Below, in pieces: positions 51,963-60,542 of a DNA stretch of 64,000 nucleotides. Below the pieces are notes generated by a model, which saw only the letters and a list, made by a program, of their open reading frames with translations, was not told the DNA's origin and made no database searches. Each line of letters opens with the position of its first letter. Position 1 is the first letter of the stretch. The DNA comes from Pedobacter sp. Leaf41 (GTDB taxonomy: Bacteria > Bacteroidota > Bacteroidia > Sphingobacteriales > Sphingobacteriaceae). The stretch lies in contig NZ_LMLE01000007.1 in NCBI RefSeq assembly GCF_001422545.1, forward strand, positions 248,001 to 312,000, read 5' to 3'. The position numbers and the translations under genes were made by a program.

Positions 51963-53432
51963 CTACCTAGTATAATTCGGTGCTTCCTTAGTAATGGTGA
52001 TATCATGTGGGTGACTTTCACGCATACCTGCTGCTGTAATTTGAACAAATTGTGCTTCTTGTAAAGCTTCGATACTTGCTGCACCACAGTAACCCATACT
52101 CGCACGTAAACCGCCGATGTATTGATACATCACTTCAGCTAAAGTTCCCTTAAATGGTACGCGACCAACAATTCCTTCAGGAACGAGTTTTTTAATATCA
52201 TCTTCCACATCCTGAAAATAACGATCTTTCGAACCCTGTTCCATTGCTTCGATAGAACCCATTCCACGGTAAGATTTAAACTTACGTCCTTCATAAATAA
52301 TGGTTTCGCCGGGGCTTTCTTCTACTCCTGCGAATAACGAACCTGCCATTACCGTACTTGCGCCTGATGCAATTGCTTTGGCGATATCACCTGTGTGTTT
52401 AATACCACCATCGGCGATAACCGGAACTCCTGTACCTTTTAATGCTTTTGCACATTCGTAAACTGCGTATAACTGCGGAACACCAACACCGGCAATGATT
52501 CTGGTGGTACAAATAGAACCCGGACCAATACCAACTTTAACAGCATCCGCACCAGCATCAGCTAAGAATTTAGCAGCAGCACCCGTTGCAATATTACCAA
52601 CAATAACCTGTAAATCAGGATATTTTGCTTTAACTTCTTTTAGTTTATCAACTACACCTTTAGAGTGGCCATGAGCCGTATCAATTGTAATCACATCAAC
52701 ACCAGCGTGAACTAATGCATCAACGCGTTGTAAGGTATCGGCTGTTACGCCAACCGCAGCACCAACACGTAAGCGGCCGCGATCATCTTTACAAGCAGCA
52801 GGATAGTTTTTAACTTTTGAAATATCCTTGAAAGTAATTAATCCACTCAAGTAACCATCTTTTGAAACAACGGGTAGTTTCTCGATTTTATAATTTTGAA
52901 GAATTTCCTCAGCCTGAACCAAATTTGTTCCTTCCGGAGCAGTAATTAGATTTTCTTTGGTCATCACCTCGGCAATTGGTCTTGCCATGTCTTTCTGAAA
53001 GCGTAAATCGCGATTAGTAATAATGCCTACCAATTTATTATCGCTACTTACTACCGGTATGCCACCAATTTTGTGTTCTTTCATGATTTTGAAAGCATCA
53101 GCAACTACCGCAGTTTCCAATAACGTAACCGGATCTTGAATCATTCCGCTTTCCGATCTTTTAACTTTTCTCACTTCTTCCGCTTGTCTGTCGATCGTCA
53201 TGTTTTTATGCAACATACCAATACCCCCATTTTGCGCAATGGCAATGGCAAGTTCAGCTTCTGTCACCGTATCCATGGCTGCAGAAATCAATGGAACATT
53301 AAGTTTAATTTTTTTAGTTAAGAAAGTGGCTGTATTAACATCACGAGGCAGAATTTCGGAATATGCGGGTACCAAAAGTACGTCGTCATAAGTCAAACCT
53401 GTAGCAATAAATTTTGTGGAGTCGAGTTGCAT
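51963..53432 (-). CDS. guaB: Inosine-5'-monophosphate dehydrogenase
   Basis: 489 residues; converts IMP to XMP in guanine nucleotide synthesis. N-terminal [20 protein letters not shown], two CBS domains (about 95-205, with [17 protein letters not shown] and [13 protein letters not shown]), and the barrel with the catalytic-Cys loop [11 protein letters not shown] and the flap RGMGSIEAM. All catalytic parts are present. Single-gene unit with a good promoter whose transcript would begin with a hairpin. Confidence 0.97.
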   Translation of the reverse strand: MQLDSTKFIATGLTYDDVLLVPAYSEILPRDVNTATFLTKKIKLNVPLISAAMDTVTEAELAIAIAQNGGIGMLHKNMTIDRQAEEVRKVKRSESGMIQDPVTLLETAVVADAFKIMKEHKIGGIPVVSSDNKLVGIITNRDLRFQKDMARPIAEVMTKENLITAPEGTNLVQAEEILQNYKIEKLPVVSKDGYLSGLITFKDISKVKNYPAACKDDRGRLRVGAAVGVTADTLQRVDALVHAGVDVITIDTAHGHSKGVVDKLKEVKAKYPDLQVIVGNIATGAAAKFLADAGADAVKVGIGPGSICTTRIIAGVGVPQLYAVYECAKALKGTGVPVIADGGIKHTGDIAKAIASGASTVMAGSLFAGVEESPGETIIYEGRKFKSYRGMGSIEAMEQGSKDRYFQDVEDDIKKLVPEGIVGRVPFKGTLAEVMYQYIGGLRASMGYCGAASIEALQEAQFVQITAAGMRESHPHDITITKEAPNYTR

Positions 53433-53433
53433 A

Positions 53434-53460
53434 GCAAATAAATTACGATTTATTATTTGC
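53434..53460. promoter_or_regulatory. Inverted repeat in the guaB leader
   Basis: GCAAATAAAT (53434-53443) and ATTTAT-ATTTGC (to 53460), one bulged base, directly upstream of the guaB ATG and downstream of the promoter. Could be an operator or a leader hairpin. Confidence 0.5.
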
Positions 53461-53464
53461 CAGG

Positions 53465-53495
53465 CAAAGATACAAAAATGCCAGGTAAATCAAAG
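53465..53495 (-). promoter_or_regulatory. guaB promoter, Bacteroidota type
   Basis: Minus strand CTTTG (53491-53495), 18-base spacer, TATCTTTG (53465-53472), a full TAnnTTTG match. Confidence 0.65.
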
Positions 53496-53610
53496 GGTAA
53501 AAATAGAAATCGGTAAATATTGAGCTGGGGTGACAAATGAAATTTTTCTGGAGATTTACAGTTTGTTCAATCGCTTTATTATACTTGTATAATATTCTAA
53601 AGCCCCAAAT

Positions 53611-53892
53611 ATGATAATAGAAAATACCTATTTTGAAGGAAATGTAAAATCTTTAGGTTATGAAACCGGAGAAGGAAAATCAACCGTTGGAGTAATCGAC
53701 GCCGGTGAATATACATTTGGTACCGCACAGTTAGAAATAATGCATGTTATTGAGGGAACATTAACTGTACTATTACCTCACAACACCGAATGGAAAACTT
53801 TTGAGAAAGGTTCGCGTTTCACTGTTCCGGCCAACTCTTCATTTTCTGTTAAAACACTTGTTCAAACCGCCTACCTTTGTCAGTATCGATAA
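53611..53892 (+). CDS. ppnP: Pyrimidine/purine nucleoside phosphorylase (DUF1255)
   Basis: 93-residue single-domain cupin. NTYFEGNVKSLGYE, STVGVIDAGEYTFGT, ELMHVIEG-type LEIMHVIEGTLTVLLP and FTVPANSSFSVK match the PpnP family, which phosphorolyses several nucleosides. Divergently oriented from guaB, a neighbour in nucleotide metabolism. Confidence 0.92.
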   Translation: MIIENTYFEGNVKSLGYETGEGKSTVGVIDAGEYTFGTAQLEIMHVIEGTLTVLLPHNTEWKTFEKGSRFTVPANSSFSVKTLVQTAYLCQYR

Positions 53893-53930
53893 AAAAAAGA
53901 AGTCAGCTAACAAAACCTGACTTCCTTTTT
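53890..53930. terminator. Bidirectional terminator between ppnP and the M16 genes
   Basis: GAAGTCAG (53899-53906) pairs with CTGACTTC (53917-53924), with eight As before and six Ts after. Confidence 0.85.
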
Positions 53931-53936
53931 TGATAA

Positions 53937-55208
53937 TTATTTCTTTCCAATTACGACCTCGGTAAATTCGCTGGTATTGAGGTATTTGTTAGCTAAATCT
54001 TTTATTTCTTCGGCAGTTATACTTTTCACTTTTGCAATGTAGCGATCATAATAATCGTAATCTAAACCAAAGAAGTAAATATTCTTAAACTTATCCGCAT
54101 GAGAAAAAATATTCTCTAAACTGCCCAGCATAGAGCCCAGCATGTAGTTCTTAACCAGATTAAGTTCCTCATCTCCAATCAACTCATTTTTTAGCAAATC
54201 TATCTCTTTATAAATTTCTACCAATGCATCTGCACAAACCTCAGCACCAACTTCTGTCGCGATGAAAAAGTATCCGGCATCCTGTAAAGATGATATTCCT
54301 GATCCGATGCCATACGTATAACCCTTATCCTCCCTAATGTTGTTCATTAAACGAGAACCGAAGTATCCTCCCAAAACTGTGTTTAAAATCTGTAAACCAG
54401 GGAAATCTTCATGCGTACGGTTAACTGCTATTTTACCAATCCGAATAGCCGATTGGATAGCTTCAGGTCTTTCCCGGTAAACCGGTTGAGTATTTGAAGC
54501 CGTAAATTTAAAATTATTTGGAAGCGAATCACTTTTATCCCAGTTATTTCCAAATTGCTGATTCAGCAAATCGAAACTCGCCTCATCAAACTTTCCTGAT
54601 ACCACTATGGTGCAATTATTTGGCGTATATGAAGCTTTGAAGTACTCGACTAGACTATCTCTTTTCAGCTCGTCATAATGTTTTGCCTGGATATCGACAC
54701 CATAAGCAGTGTCTCCAAATAGGGCGTGAGCAAATTCCTTCCGCGATAAAATATCGTTCTTCTGCAAGTTTACCTGCATTTTTTGCTTTTGGTTTTGAAT
54801 ATAAATATCAAGTTCTTTTTGCGGAAATTGACTATCACTCAATACATCTTTAACAATTGGAAGAACCGAAGCCAAGTGCTTGTTTAAGGTATAAAGTGTT
54901 ACCGTAGATTGATCCTGAGCATATTCGGTTTGAAAAAATGCACCATAAAAATCAATTTGTTCGGCTATTTCTTTTGATGAAAGCTTGCTGGTTCCGTTAT
55001 TAAGCATCGCACTTACAGCAATGGCCTGCAATGGTTTTTCCACATTCCAATTTACATTGTTAAATATAAATTCAATACGTACTAAATCTTGTTCGCCCGA
55101 ATATACGATGTAAACCGGAACATCATTCTGCAGCTTTTTCTGTTGTGGCTGGATAATATTTATGGTAGATACCTGCTTAAAATCAGGCGCCTGTTGTCTG
55201 TTAAGCAT
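53937..55208 (-). CDS. M16-family peptidase-like protein, non-catalytic partner
   Basis: 423 residues, two M16 domains. The place where HxxEH should be reads IAVSAMLNNGTSKLSSKEIAEQID, so zinc ligands are missing; the second-half RxxxY-type motif (NNIREDKGYTYGIGSG) is kept. This is the pattern of the regulatory subunit in processing-peptidase-like heterodimers. Its start overlaps the end of the catalytic partner by eight bases. Probably cytoplasmic or periplasmic; no signal peptide seen. Confidence 0.9.
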   Translation of the reverse strand: MLNRQQAPDFKQVSTINIIQPQQKKLQNDVPVYIVYSGEQDLVRIEFIFNNVNWNVEKPLQAIAVSAMLNNGTSKLSSKEIAEQIDFYGAFFQTEYAQDQSTVTLYTLNKHLASVLPIVKDVLSDSQFPQKELDIYIQNQKQKMQVNLQKNDILSRKEFAHALFGDTAYGVDIQAKHYDELKRDSLVEYFKASYTPNNCTIVVSGKFDEASFDLLNQQFGNNWDKSDSLPNNFKFTASNTQPVYRERPEAIQSAIRIGKIAVNRTHEDFPGLQILNTVLGGYFGSRLMNNIREDKGYTYGIGSGISSLQDAGYFFIATEVGAEVCADALVEIYKEIDLLKNELIGDEELNLVKNYMLGSMLGSLENIFSHADKFKNIYFFGLDYDYYDRYIAKVKSITAEEIKDLANKYLNTSEFTEVVIGKK

Positions 55209-56445
55209 TATTTTCTGTTAAATAGTATAAAGTAGATGATGATTCTTTTTTGAAGGTATTATTCGAAATACGTTGGATATCCTCAGCGGTAACTTTCAAG
55301 AATTCCCCAGCTTCTTTATTCAATAAAGCTGCATCTCCAAGCAGTTCATAGTAAGCAAGATTCATCGCTTTATCCAATAAACTCATCTCCGAAAATACAA
55401 GGACAGACTCTACCTTATTTTTCACTTTAGTAAGTTCGTTATCAGTTACCATTCCTGCCTTTAACTGATTGAGCTCTTCCCAAATTGCCTGTTCTGCCTG
55501 TTCAGTTGTGATGCCTTCAACCAATTTCCCTTCCACAACAAATAAACCAGGATCAAGACTGCTTGATATATAAGCATTGATATCGCTGAATAACTTTTGC
55601 TCTTTTAATAAGCTATTGTACAATCGTGAAGATTGCCCCCTAGACATAATATCTGATAACAAATCGAAGGCATAGTAATCGGGATCTAAACGACCGGGCA
55701 TTTTAAACGCCATGTAGATAGCATTCAAAGGCACATTTGCCTTAACGGTTTCAGTTCTTTCTTCCCTTTGCGGATCTTCTTGAACTAAATCACGCTCATA
55801 TTTTTCTCCTGCCGGGATGGGCTCAAACCATTTTTCGGCTAGTTTTTTAACATCTTCGGTTTTCACATTTCCACCAACAACTAAAATGGCATTCTGTGGC
55901 GTATAATGTTTCTTAAAAAATGCCTTAACATCTTCCATCGTAGCATTTTCGATGTGCGAAAGATCCTTTCCTATAGTTGCCCAACGATACGAATGTTTTT
56001 TATAAGCCAGTGGACGAAGTTTTAGCCAAACATCGCCATAAGGCTGGTTTAAATAACGCTGTTTAAATTCTTCACTCACTACGTTACGCTGCGTATCTAA
56101 GCTCTTTTCTGAAAAAGCCAGGCTTAACATACGGTCGCTCTCCAGCCAAAAAGCAGTTTCAATATTTTCAGCCGGCAAAGTGATGTAATAATTGGTAATG
56201 TCGTTACTGGTGAAAGCATTATTCTCACCTCCTACCCTCTGCAAAGGCTCATCATAATTCGGAATATTGATGGAACCGCCGAACATCAAATGCTCAAATA
56301 AGTGTGCAAAACCAGTTTTTTCAGGACTTTCATCACGAGCCCCAACATCATATAAAATATTTAGGACTGCCATTGGAGTTGTTGGATCTTCATGAACCAA
56401 AACCTTTAACCCATTAGCAAGTGTAAAACGATTAAAATCTACCAT
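55201..56445 (-). CDS. M16-family zinc metallopeptidase
   Basis: 414 residues. The inverted zinc motif is FAHLFEHLMFGGS (HxxEH) near residue 49, with the downstream Glu in the ENIETAFWLESDR region. It pairs with the non-catalytic M16 protein encoded directly downstream. Such pairs degrade peptides in other bacteria; the natural substrate is unknown. First gene of the two-gene unit. Confidence 0.93.
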   Translation of the reverse strand: MVDFNRFTLANGLKVLVHEDPTTPMAVLNILYDVGARDESPEKTGFAHLFEHLMFGGSINIPNYDEPLQRVGGENNAFTSNDITNYYITLPAENIETAFWLESDRMLSLAFSEKSLDTQRNVVSEEFKQRYLNQPYGDVWLKLRPLAYKKHSYRWATIGKDLSHIENATMEDVKAFFKKHYTPQNAILVVGGNVKTEDVKKLAEKWFEPIPAGEKYERDLVQEDPQREERTETVKANVPLNAIYMAFKMPGRLDPDYYAFDLLSDIMSRGQSSRLYNSLLKEQKLFSDINAYISSSLDPGLFVVEGKLVEGITTEQAEQAIWEELNQLKAGMVTDNELTKVKNKVESVLVFSEMSLLDKAMNLAYYELLGDAALLNKEAGEFLKVTAEDIQRISNNTFKKESSSTLYYLTENNA

Positions 56446-56482
56446 ATAATTTTTTAGAATCGTAAAGATATACTTTTAGGGT

Positions 56483-56510
56483 AAAATGTAAGATGGAAAA
56501 TGTAAGATGG
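56483..56510. repeat. Tandem 14-base repeat built from heptads
   Basis: AAAATGTAAGATGG occurs twice in direct succession (56483-56496, 56497-56510), followed by a partial AAGACAT. It lies between the divergent M16 and mqnC genes. Confidence 0.7.
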
Positions 56511-56563
56511 AAGACATAATGTTAAAGGGATTAACCATAGTTTATTTCGACCTTAAAATCTTT

Positions 56564-56612
56564 GACTAAAGACTGACGACTTTCGACTTTCGACTTAGGA
56601 CTTTTGACTATC
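56564..56612. repeat. Seven-unit GACTNNN heptad array upstream of mqnC
   Basis: Seven consecutive in-phase 7-base units: GACTAAA, GACTGAC, GACTTTC, GACTTTC, GACTTAG, GACTTTT, GACTATC. The last unit runs into TATCTTTG (56609-56616), a full TAnnTTTG box five bases before the mqnC ATG. Confidence 0.8.
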
Positions 56613-56620
56613 TTTGTGCT

Positions 56621-57745
56621 ATGAATACAGCCGATTTACTGCAAAGGGCCTTGCATTTTGATTTTTTAAGCCAAGAGGAAGGTGTTTTTTTATACCATAA
56701 TGCCGATACTGCATCGTTGATGTTTGTAGCAAATGAGCTAAGAAAAATTCAAGTTCCGAGTGGTAAAGTTACCTGGCAAATAGATCGTAATGTAAACACC
56801 ACTAATGTTTGTATTGCTAACTGTAAATTTTGTAATTTCTTTCGCAGGCCTGGTCATGAGGAGAGCTACATTACCGACATCGAAACGTATAAAGTTAAGA
56901 TTGAGGAAACTTTCCGCTTAGGTGGCGATCAACTGCTGCTGCAAGGTGGGCATCACCCTGATTTAGGATTAGCGTTCTATGCTGATCTTTTCAGAAAGTT
57001 AAAAGAATTATACCCTGATTTAAAACTTCATGCATTGGGCCCGCCGGAGATTGCACACGTTGCAAAACTGGAAGGCATTTCGCACACCGAGGTTTTGCAA
57101 ACTTTAAAAGATGCTGGGATGGATTCACTCCCAGGTGCGGGCGCTGAAATTTTAAATGACCGTGTACGCAGGTTAATTTCTAAAGGAAAATGCGGTGGCC
57201 AGGAATGGCTTGATGTGATGAGGGCTTGCCATCAGTTGGATATAACCACATCGGCAACGATGATGTTCGGACATGTCGAAACCATTGAAGAGCGCTTTGA
57301 GCATTTGGTTTGGATTCGCCAGGTACAGAGTGAAAAACCTGCTGATGCCAATGGTTTTCTGGCATTCATTCCATGGCCATTCCAGGATGATGGAACTTTA
57401 TTGAAACGTTTACGTGGCATAAGCAATAATGTAACTGCCGATGAATATATCCGGATGATTGCTTTAAGCAGAATCATGTTGCCAAACGTTAAAAATATTC
57501 AGGCAAGCTGGTTAACGGTGGGTAAAGCAACTGCACAACTTTGTTTACATGCCGGCGCAAACGACTTTGGTTCAATTATGATTGAAGAAAATGTAGTTTC
57601 TGCTGCTGGTGCACCGCACCGTTTTACGGCAAATGGCATTCAGCAATCAATAAAGGCTGCAGGTTTTGAACCGCAATTACGAGGACAAAAATATAATTAC
57701 CGGGATTTACCAGAACACTTGGAAGAACAGGTAATCACTTACTAG
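56621..57745 (+). CDS. mqnC: Cyclic dehypoxanthine futalosine synthase, radical SAM
   Basis: 374 residues; a radical SAM enzyme of the futalosine route to menaquinone. The iron-sulfur motif is NVCIANCKFCNFF (CxxxCxxC), and MqnC-like phrases are QLLLQGGHHPDLGL, MDSLPGAGAEILNDRVRRLIS, TSATMMFGHVETIEERFEHL, FIPWPFQ and the C-terminal GANDFGSIMIEENVVSAAG. The related MqnE was considered but these phrases favour MqnC. Together with the polyprenyl synthase at 26 kb it indicates menaquinone-based respiration. The -7 box is so close to the ATG that the mRNA may be leaderless. Confidence 0.92.
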   Translation: MNTADLLQRALHFDFLSQEEGVFLYHNADTASLMFVANELRKIQVPSGKVTWQIDRNVNTTNVCIANCKFCNFFRRPGHEESYITDIETYKVKIEETFRLGGDQLLLQGGHHPDLGLAFYADLFRKLKELYPDLKLHALGPPEIAHVAKLEGISHTEVLQTLKDAGMDSLPGAGAEILNDRVRRLISKGKCGGQEWLDVMRACHQLDITTSATMMFGHVETIEERFEHLVWIRQVQSEKPADANGFLAFIPWPFQDDGTLLKRLRGISNNVTADEYIRMIALSRIMLPNVKNIQASWLTVGKATAQLCLHAGANDFGSIMIEENVVSAAGAPHRFTANGIQQSIKAAGFEPQLRGQKYNYRDLPEHLEEQVITY

Positions 57746-57957
57746 GATGAATTGGCGGATGTGAGGATTAGTAAACGAGCTAATCGGTAAATTGATAAAT
57801 TATCCCATCTTTAAACACTAGCTGAGTAATTGTCATCTTACGGCGATAGAAATCTATAGCCTGACAAGCACCTATGACTCGGAATTTTAGCTGACCGGTC
57901 TTGAGCAGAATTGATCTTATCATCCTTAAATCATCAAAAAACCTGATCAAAAACAAA

Positions 57958-57984
57958 GGGAAACAGAACTCAGTTCTGCCTCCC
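57958..57984 (-). terminator. Terminator of the ferritin-like gene pair
   Basis: Minus strand GGGAGGCAGAAC pairs with GTTCTGTTTCCC (imperfect), then TTTGTTTTTGAT; 48 bases after the stop. Confidence 0.65.
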
Positions 57985-58032
57985 TACCTTAAACTAAACA
58001 TTACCTAATCAATAATGTAAATTCTATTTGGC

Positions 58033-58893
58033 TTACGTTAATTTCGAACCTGTTCTTAGGAACAAGTTTGCAATTTGTTTAACTTCAGCACCTGTTAAAA
58101 ACTCATCGAACGATTCTGCTGCTGCAGCTCTTGTTACAGCGGTACCATTAATACCTGTAATTTCGATGTTTGCCTGAATAGTGTTGTTTTCACGAGCATA
58201 AACCGGATCTACCTGAGAAACACCTGTATCGTTTGAAACACCGTTAGCACCTAAACCTACCCATGGTTTCAACGGAACATTTAAAAATGCTGCTGTCATT
58301 TGACGTAAGTGAGAAGCGTGACGAGCCTCTACTGAGTGGATTTGTAGTGCTGTTGTTAATACCGGCATGCCTTTCAACACCGGCGCCTGACCTTTATAAG
58401 CTCTAACACCTGTATCTTCGAAAGCTGTTGCAACTTTTAAGAATGTTCCATAATTTGTGAAAACATCACCGAAAGTATTTCCAGCTGTAAAATCGAAGTT
58501 AGCTTCTGTTAAGGCGATAGGCGTACCACCAGCACCAGTAATTGCGCTTTTTAACAAGTTAACGTGAGCTAACTCATGAGCACGAATGGTTGTAATTGCA
58601 CCTGTTGCGGCACCCGCCGGAATTAAACCAGTACTTAACAATGCTCTGTTGTAAAAATTATATTCTAAATGCTCTAAAGCCAAAGCAAAGTTTAATACTT
58701 CTGTAACATTTGCTGGGTTTGATTGACCGTAAGCTTTTTGAAACATAGAACCTAAAGCCAATGGTAAAGCTGCCAAAGAAATTTTCTTTCCAACGTTGAA
58801 GAAACTCTTCATTGCTGCTCTACGTGGATTTAATCTTTCATAGATCTCTCCATCAACTTTTTCAATTTCGTCTAATATATTTATGATATTCAT
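58033..58893 (-). CDS. Exported ferritin-like domain protein 2
   Basis: 286 residues. After a cytoplasmic-looking N-terminus, NPRRAAMKSFFNVGKKISLAALPLALG looks like a Tat-type signal. The four-helix ferritin-like domain carries LALEHLEYNFY, IRAHELAHVNLL, AFEDTGVRAY and SVEARHASHLRQM, giving the E, ExxH, E and ExxRH positions of a possible di-metal site. Resembles the desiccation-associated (pcc13-62-like) ferritin_2 family. Starts 17 bases after its paralogue, so the two are an operon. Confidence 0.85.
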   Translation of the reverse strand: MNIINILDEIEKVDGEIYERLNPRRAAMKSFFNVGKKISLAALPLALGSMFQKAYGQSNPANVTEVLNFALALEHLEYNFYNRALLSTGLIPAGAATGAITTIRAHELAHVNLLKSAITGAGGTPIALTEANFDFTAGNTFGDVFTNYGTFLKVATAFEDTGVRAYKGQAPVLKGMPVLTTALQIHSVEARHASHLRQMTAAFLNVPLKPWVGLGANGVSNDTGVSQVDPVYARENNTIQANIEITGINGTAVTRAAAAESFDEFLTGAEVKQIANLFLRTGSKLT

Positions 58894-58910
58894 GATTTCT
58901 GAGTTTAAGA

Positions 58911-59633
58911 TTATAGGTTGATAACGTTAATTTTTGTTTTAATGAATGGAGCAGCTAATGGCAATACTTTATCTGGAGTTAATGCTCCATCTAATCCGTT
59001 TGCATCTACAGCGCCGAATGCGGTTAATGTACCTAAATCAGCAAAAGTACCGTTAGAAATCTGATCTCTTACGTATGCCGCGTGGCGAGCTTCGACTGAA
59101 ACAATCTGACCAGCAATTACTAAGAAACCAGTATCTTTTAATCTTACTCCAGCACCGTTATATGCTGCTACGCCTAAATCTTCAAATGTTTTTGCTGTAG
59201 CTAAAACACTAGCACCACTTGTAAAGTCAACAGCCGAGAAGTTTACTTCTAAACTACCAATTGCCGCTGTACTAAGTGCTTTTTTAAAGAATTCTCTGTG
59301 TGCAATTTCATGGAATTGTACATCTTGAAAATATGCTTTCTGTGCTGCAGTAAAACCTGATGGATTTGAGTTCGCTACCTGGATGTAAAACGCAGCCTCT
59401 AATTGCTCTAAAGCGTAAGCATAATTTAATACACCAAAATCATCTTTAAAATCAAGGGTTACACCTGCTACAGGATTCGTGTAGTTACGGTCTTTTCTAC
59501 AGCCAGCAGCTACTAAAGCTAAGGCTGCTGCACTTGCACCAGCATATTGAAGGAAACCTCTCCTACCAACAGTGCTTTTTAATAAACTTTCCTCTTGAAG
59601 TTCACTTTTTGTTTCTAGTTCATTGTTTTTCAT
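58911..59633 (-). CDS. Exported ferritin-like domain protein 1 (Tat lipoprotein)
   Basis: 240 residues. The twin-arginine signal is VGRRGFLQYAGASAAALALV, ending in a lipobox AAGC, so it is probably a Tat-exported lipoprotein. The ferritin-like domain has YALEQLEAAFY, VQFHEIAHREFF, TFEDLGVAAY and SVEARHAAYVRDQ, matching position for position with its downstream paralogue. The metal bound and the function are unknown. First gene of the pair, divergent from the LytTR regulator. Confidence 0.87.
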   Translation of the reverse strand: MKNNELETKSELQEESLLKSTVGRRGFLQYAGASAAALALVAAGCRKDRNYTNPVAGVTLDFKDDFGVLNYAYALEQLEAAFYIQVANSNPSGFTAAQKAYFQDVQFHEIAHREFFKKALSTAAIGSLEVNFSAVDFTSGASVLATAKTFEDLGVAAYNGAGVRLKDTGFLVIAGQIVSVEARHAAYVRDQISNGTFADLGTLTAFGAVDANGLDGALTPDKVLPLAAPFIKTKINVINL

Positions 59634-59756
59634 AGTGACTATGTTTAGGGTTTTTTAAATTCGTTGATGATACATACGTGACAATTCTATCCTCGGTTTT
59701 TTCTTTTTACATTTTTTTTTATTGATCGATTTTGATACATTCACAAACCTATAATT

Positions 59757-60542
59757 ATGACAGTACTAAAAGCCATTATTGTTGATGATGAGGAGTTTGC
59801 ACGTTCTTCACTGTTTTTTTTGCTTCAGCAAAATTGTGCCGAGGTAGAAATTACCGGGATTGCTAGATCTGTAGCCGAAGCACACGATATTTTGGCAAAT
59901 CATAATATCGATCTAATTTTTCTAGATATCGCCATGCCAGGTGGCAATGGTTTCGATCTAATCCCCGCTGCACAAAAGCAGAATGCTGCTGTTATTTTTA
60001 CTACTGCATACGATCAGTATGCTCTAAAAGCCATCAAGGCGAATGCCCTTGATTATTTGTTGAAGCCTATAGATATCGACGAACTTAAGACTGCCGTTGA
60101 TAAGGTATCGCAACATGTTAAGCTTTTTAAAAATCGAAATGAGAATGATGAACGGATTACTAATCTGGCTTCTACATTAACTTCCAGATCGGATATTAGA
60201 AAACTTACCCTCCCTTATGGCCAGGGCTTTAAAATGATAGATGTAGATGATATTATTTACATTGAGGCCGATAGCAACTATTCTATAGTTCATTTAAGCA
60301 ACCAAGAAAAAATTACTGTTTCGAAGGTATTGAGAGAATTCGAAGAATTGTTACCTACCGAACAATTTGTTAGGGTACATAAATCGAACATTATCAATTT
60401 AAATCACTTAAAAGAATACAATTCGAAAAATGGTTTGCAGGTTTTTTTAAAAAATGGCGAAAGCATTAACATCTCCAGAAGAAGGGCAAGCGATTTTTTC
60501 GACAAAATAAAATCATTTACAAAAGCTGGAAGTGATTATTAA
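59757..60542 (+). CDS. LytTR-family response regulator
   Basis: 261 residues. Receiver domain with acidic pocket AIIVDDEEFARSS, phospho-accepting Asp in LIFLDIAMPGGNGFDL and the conserved Lys in DYLLKPIDIDEL. The C-terminal LytTR DNA-binding domain is DDIIYIEADSNYSIVHL through FVRVHKSNIINLNHLKEY and ISRRRASDFFDKI. Its 3' end overlaps the kinase gene by 11 bases, so this is a tightly coupled two-component pair. The divergent ferritin-like genes are natural candidates for its target. Confidence 0.95.
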   Translation: MTVLKAIIVDDEEFARSSLFFLLQQNCAEVEITGIARSVAEAHDILANHNIDLIFLDIAMPGGNGFDLIPAAQKQNAAVIFTTAYDQYALKAIKANALDYLLKPIDIDELKTAVDKVSQHVKLFKNRNENDERITNLASTLTSRSDIRKLTLPYGQGFKMIDVDDIIYIEADSNYSIVHLSNQEKITVSKVLREFEELLPTEQFVRVHKSNIINLNHLKEYNSKNGLQVFLKNGESINISRRRASDFFDKIKSFTKAGSDY

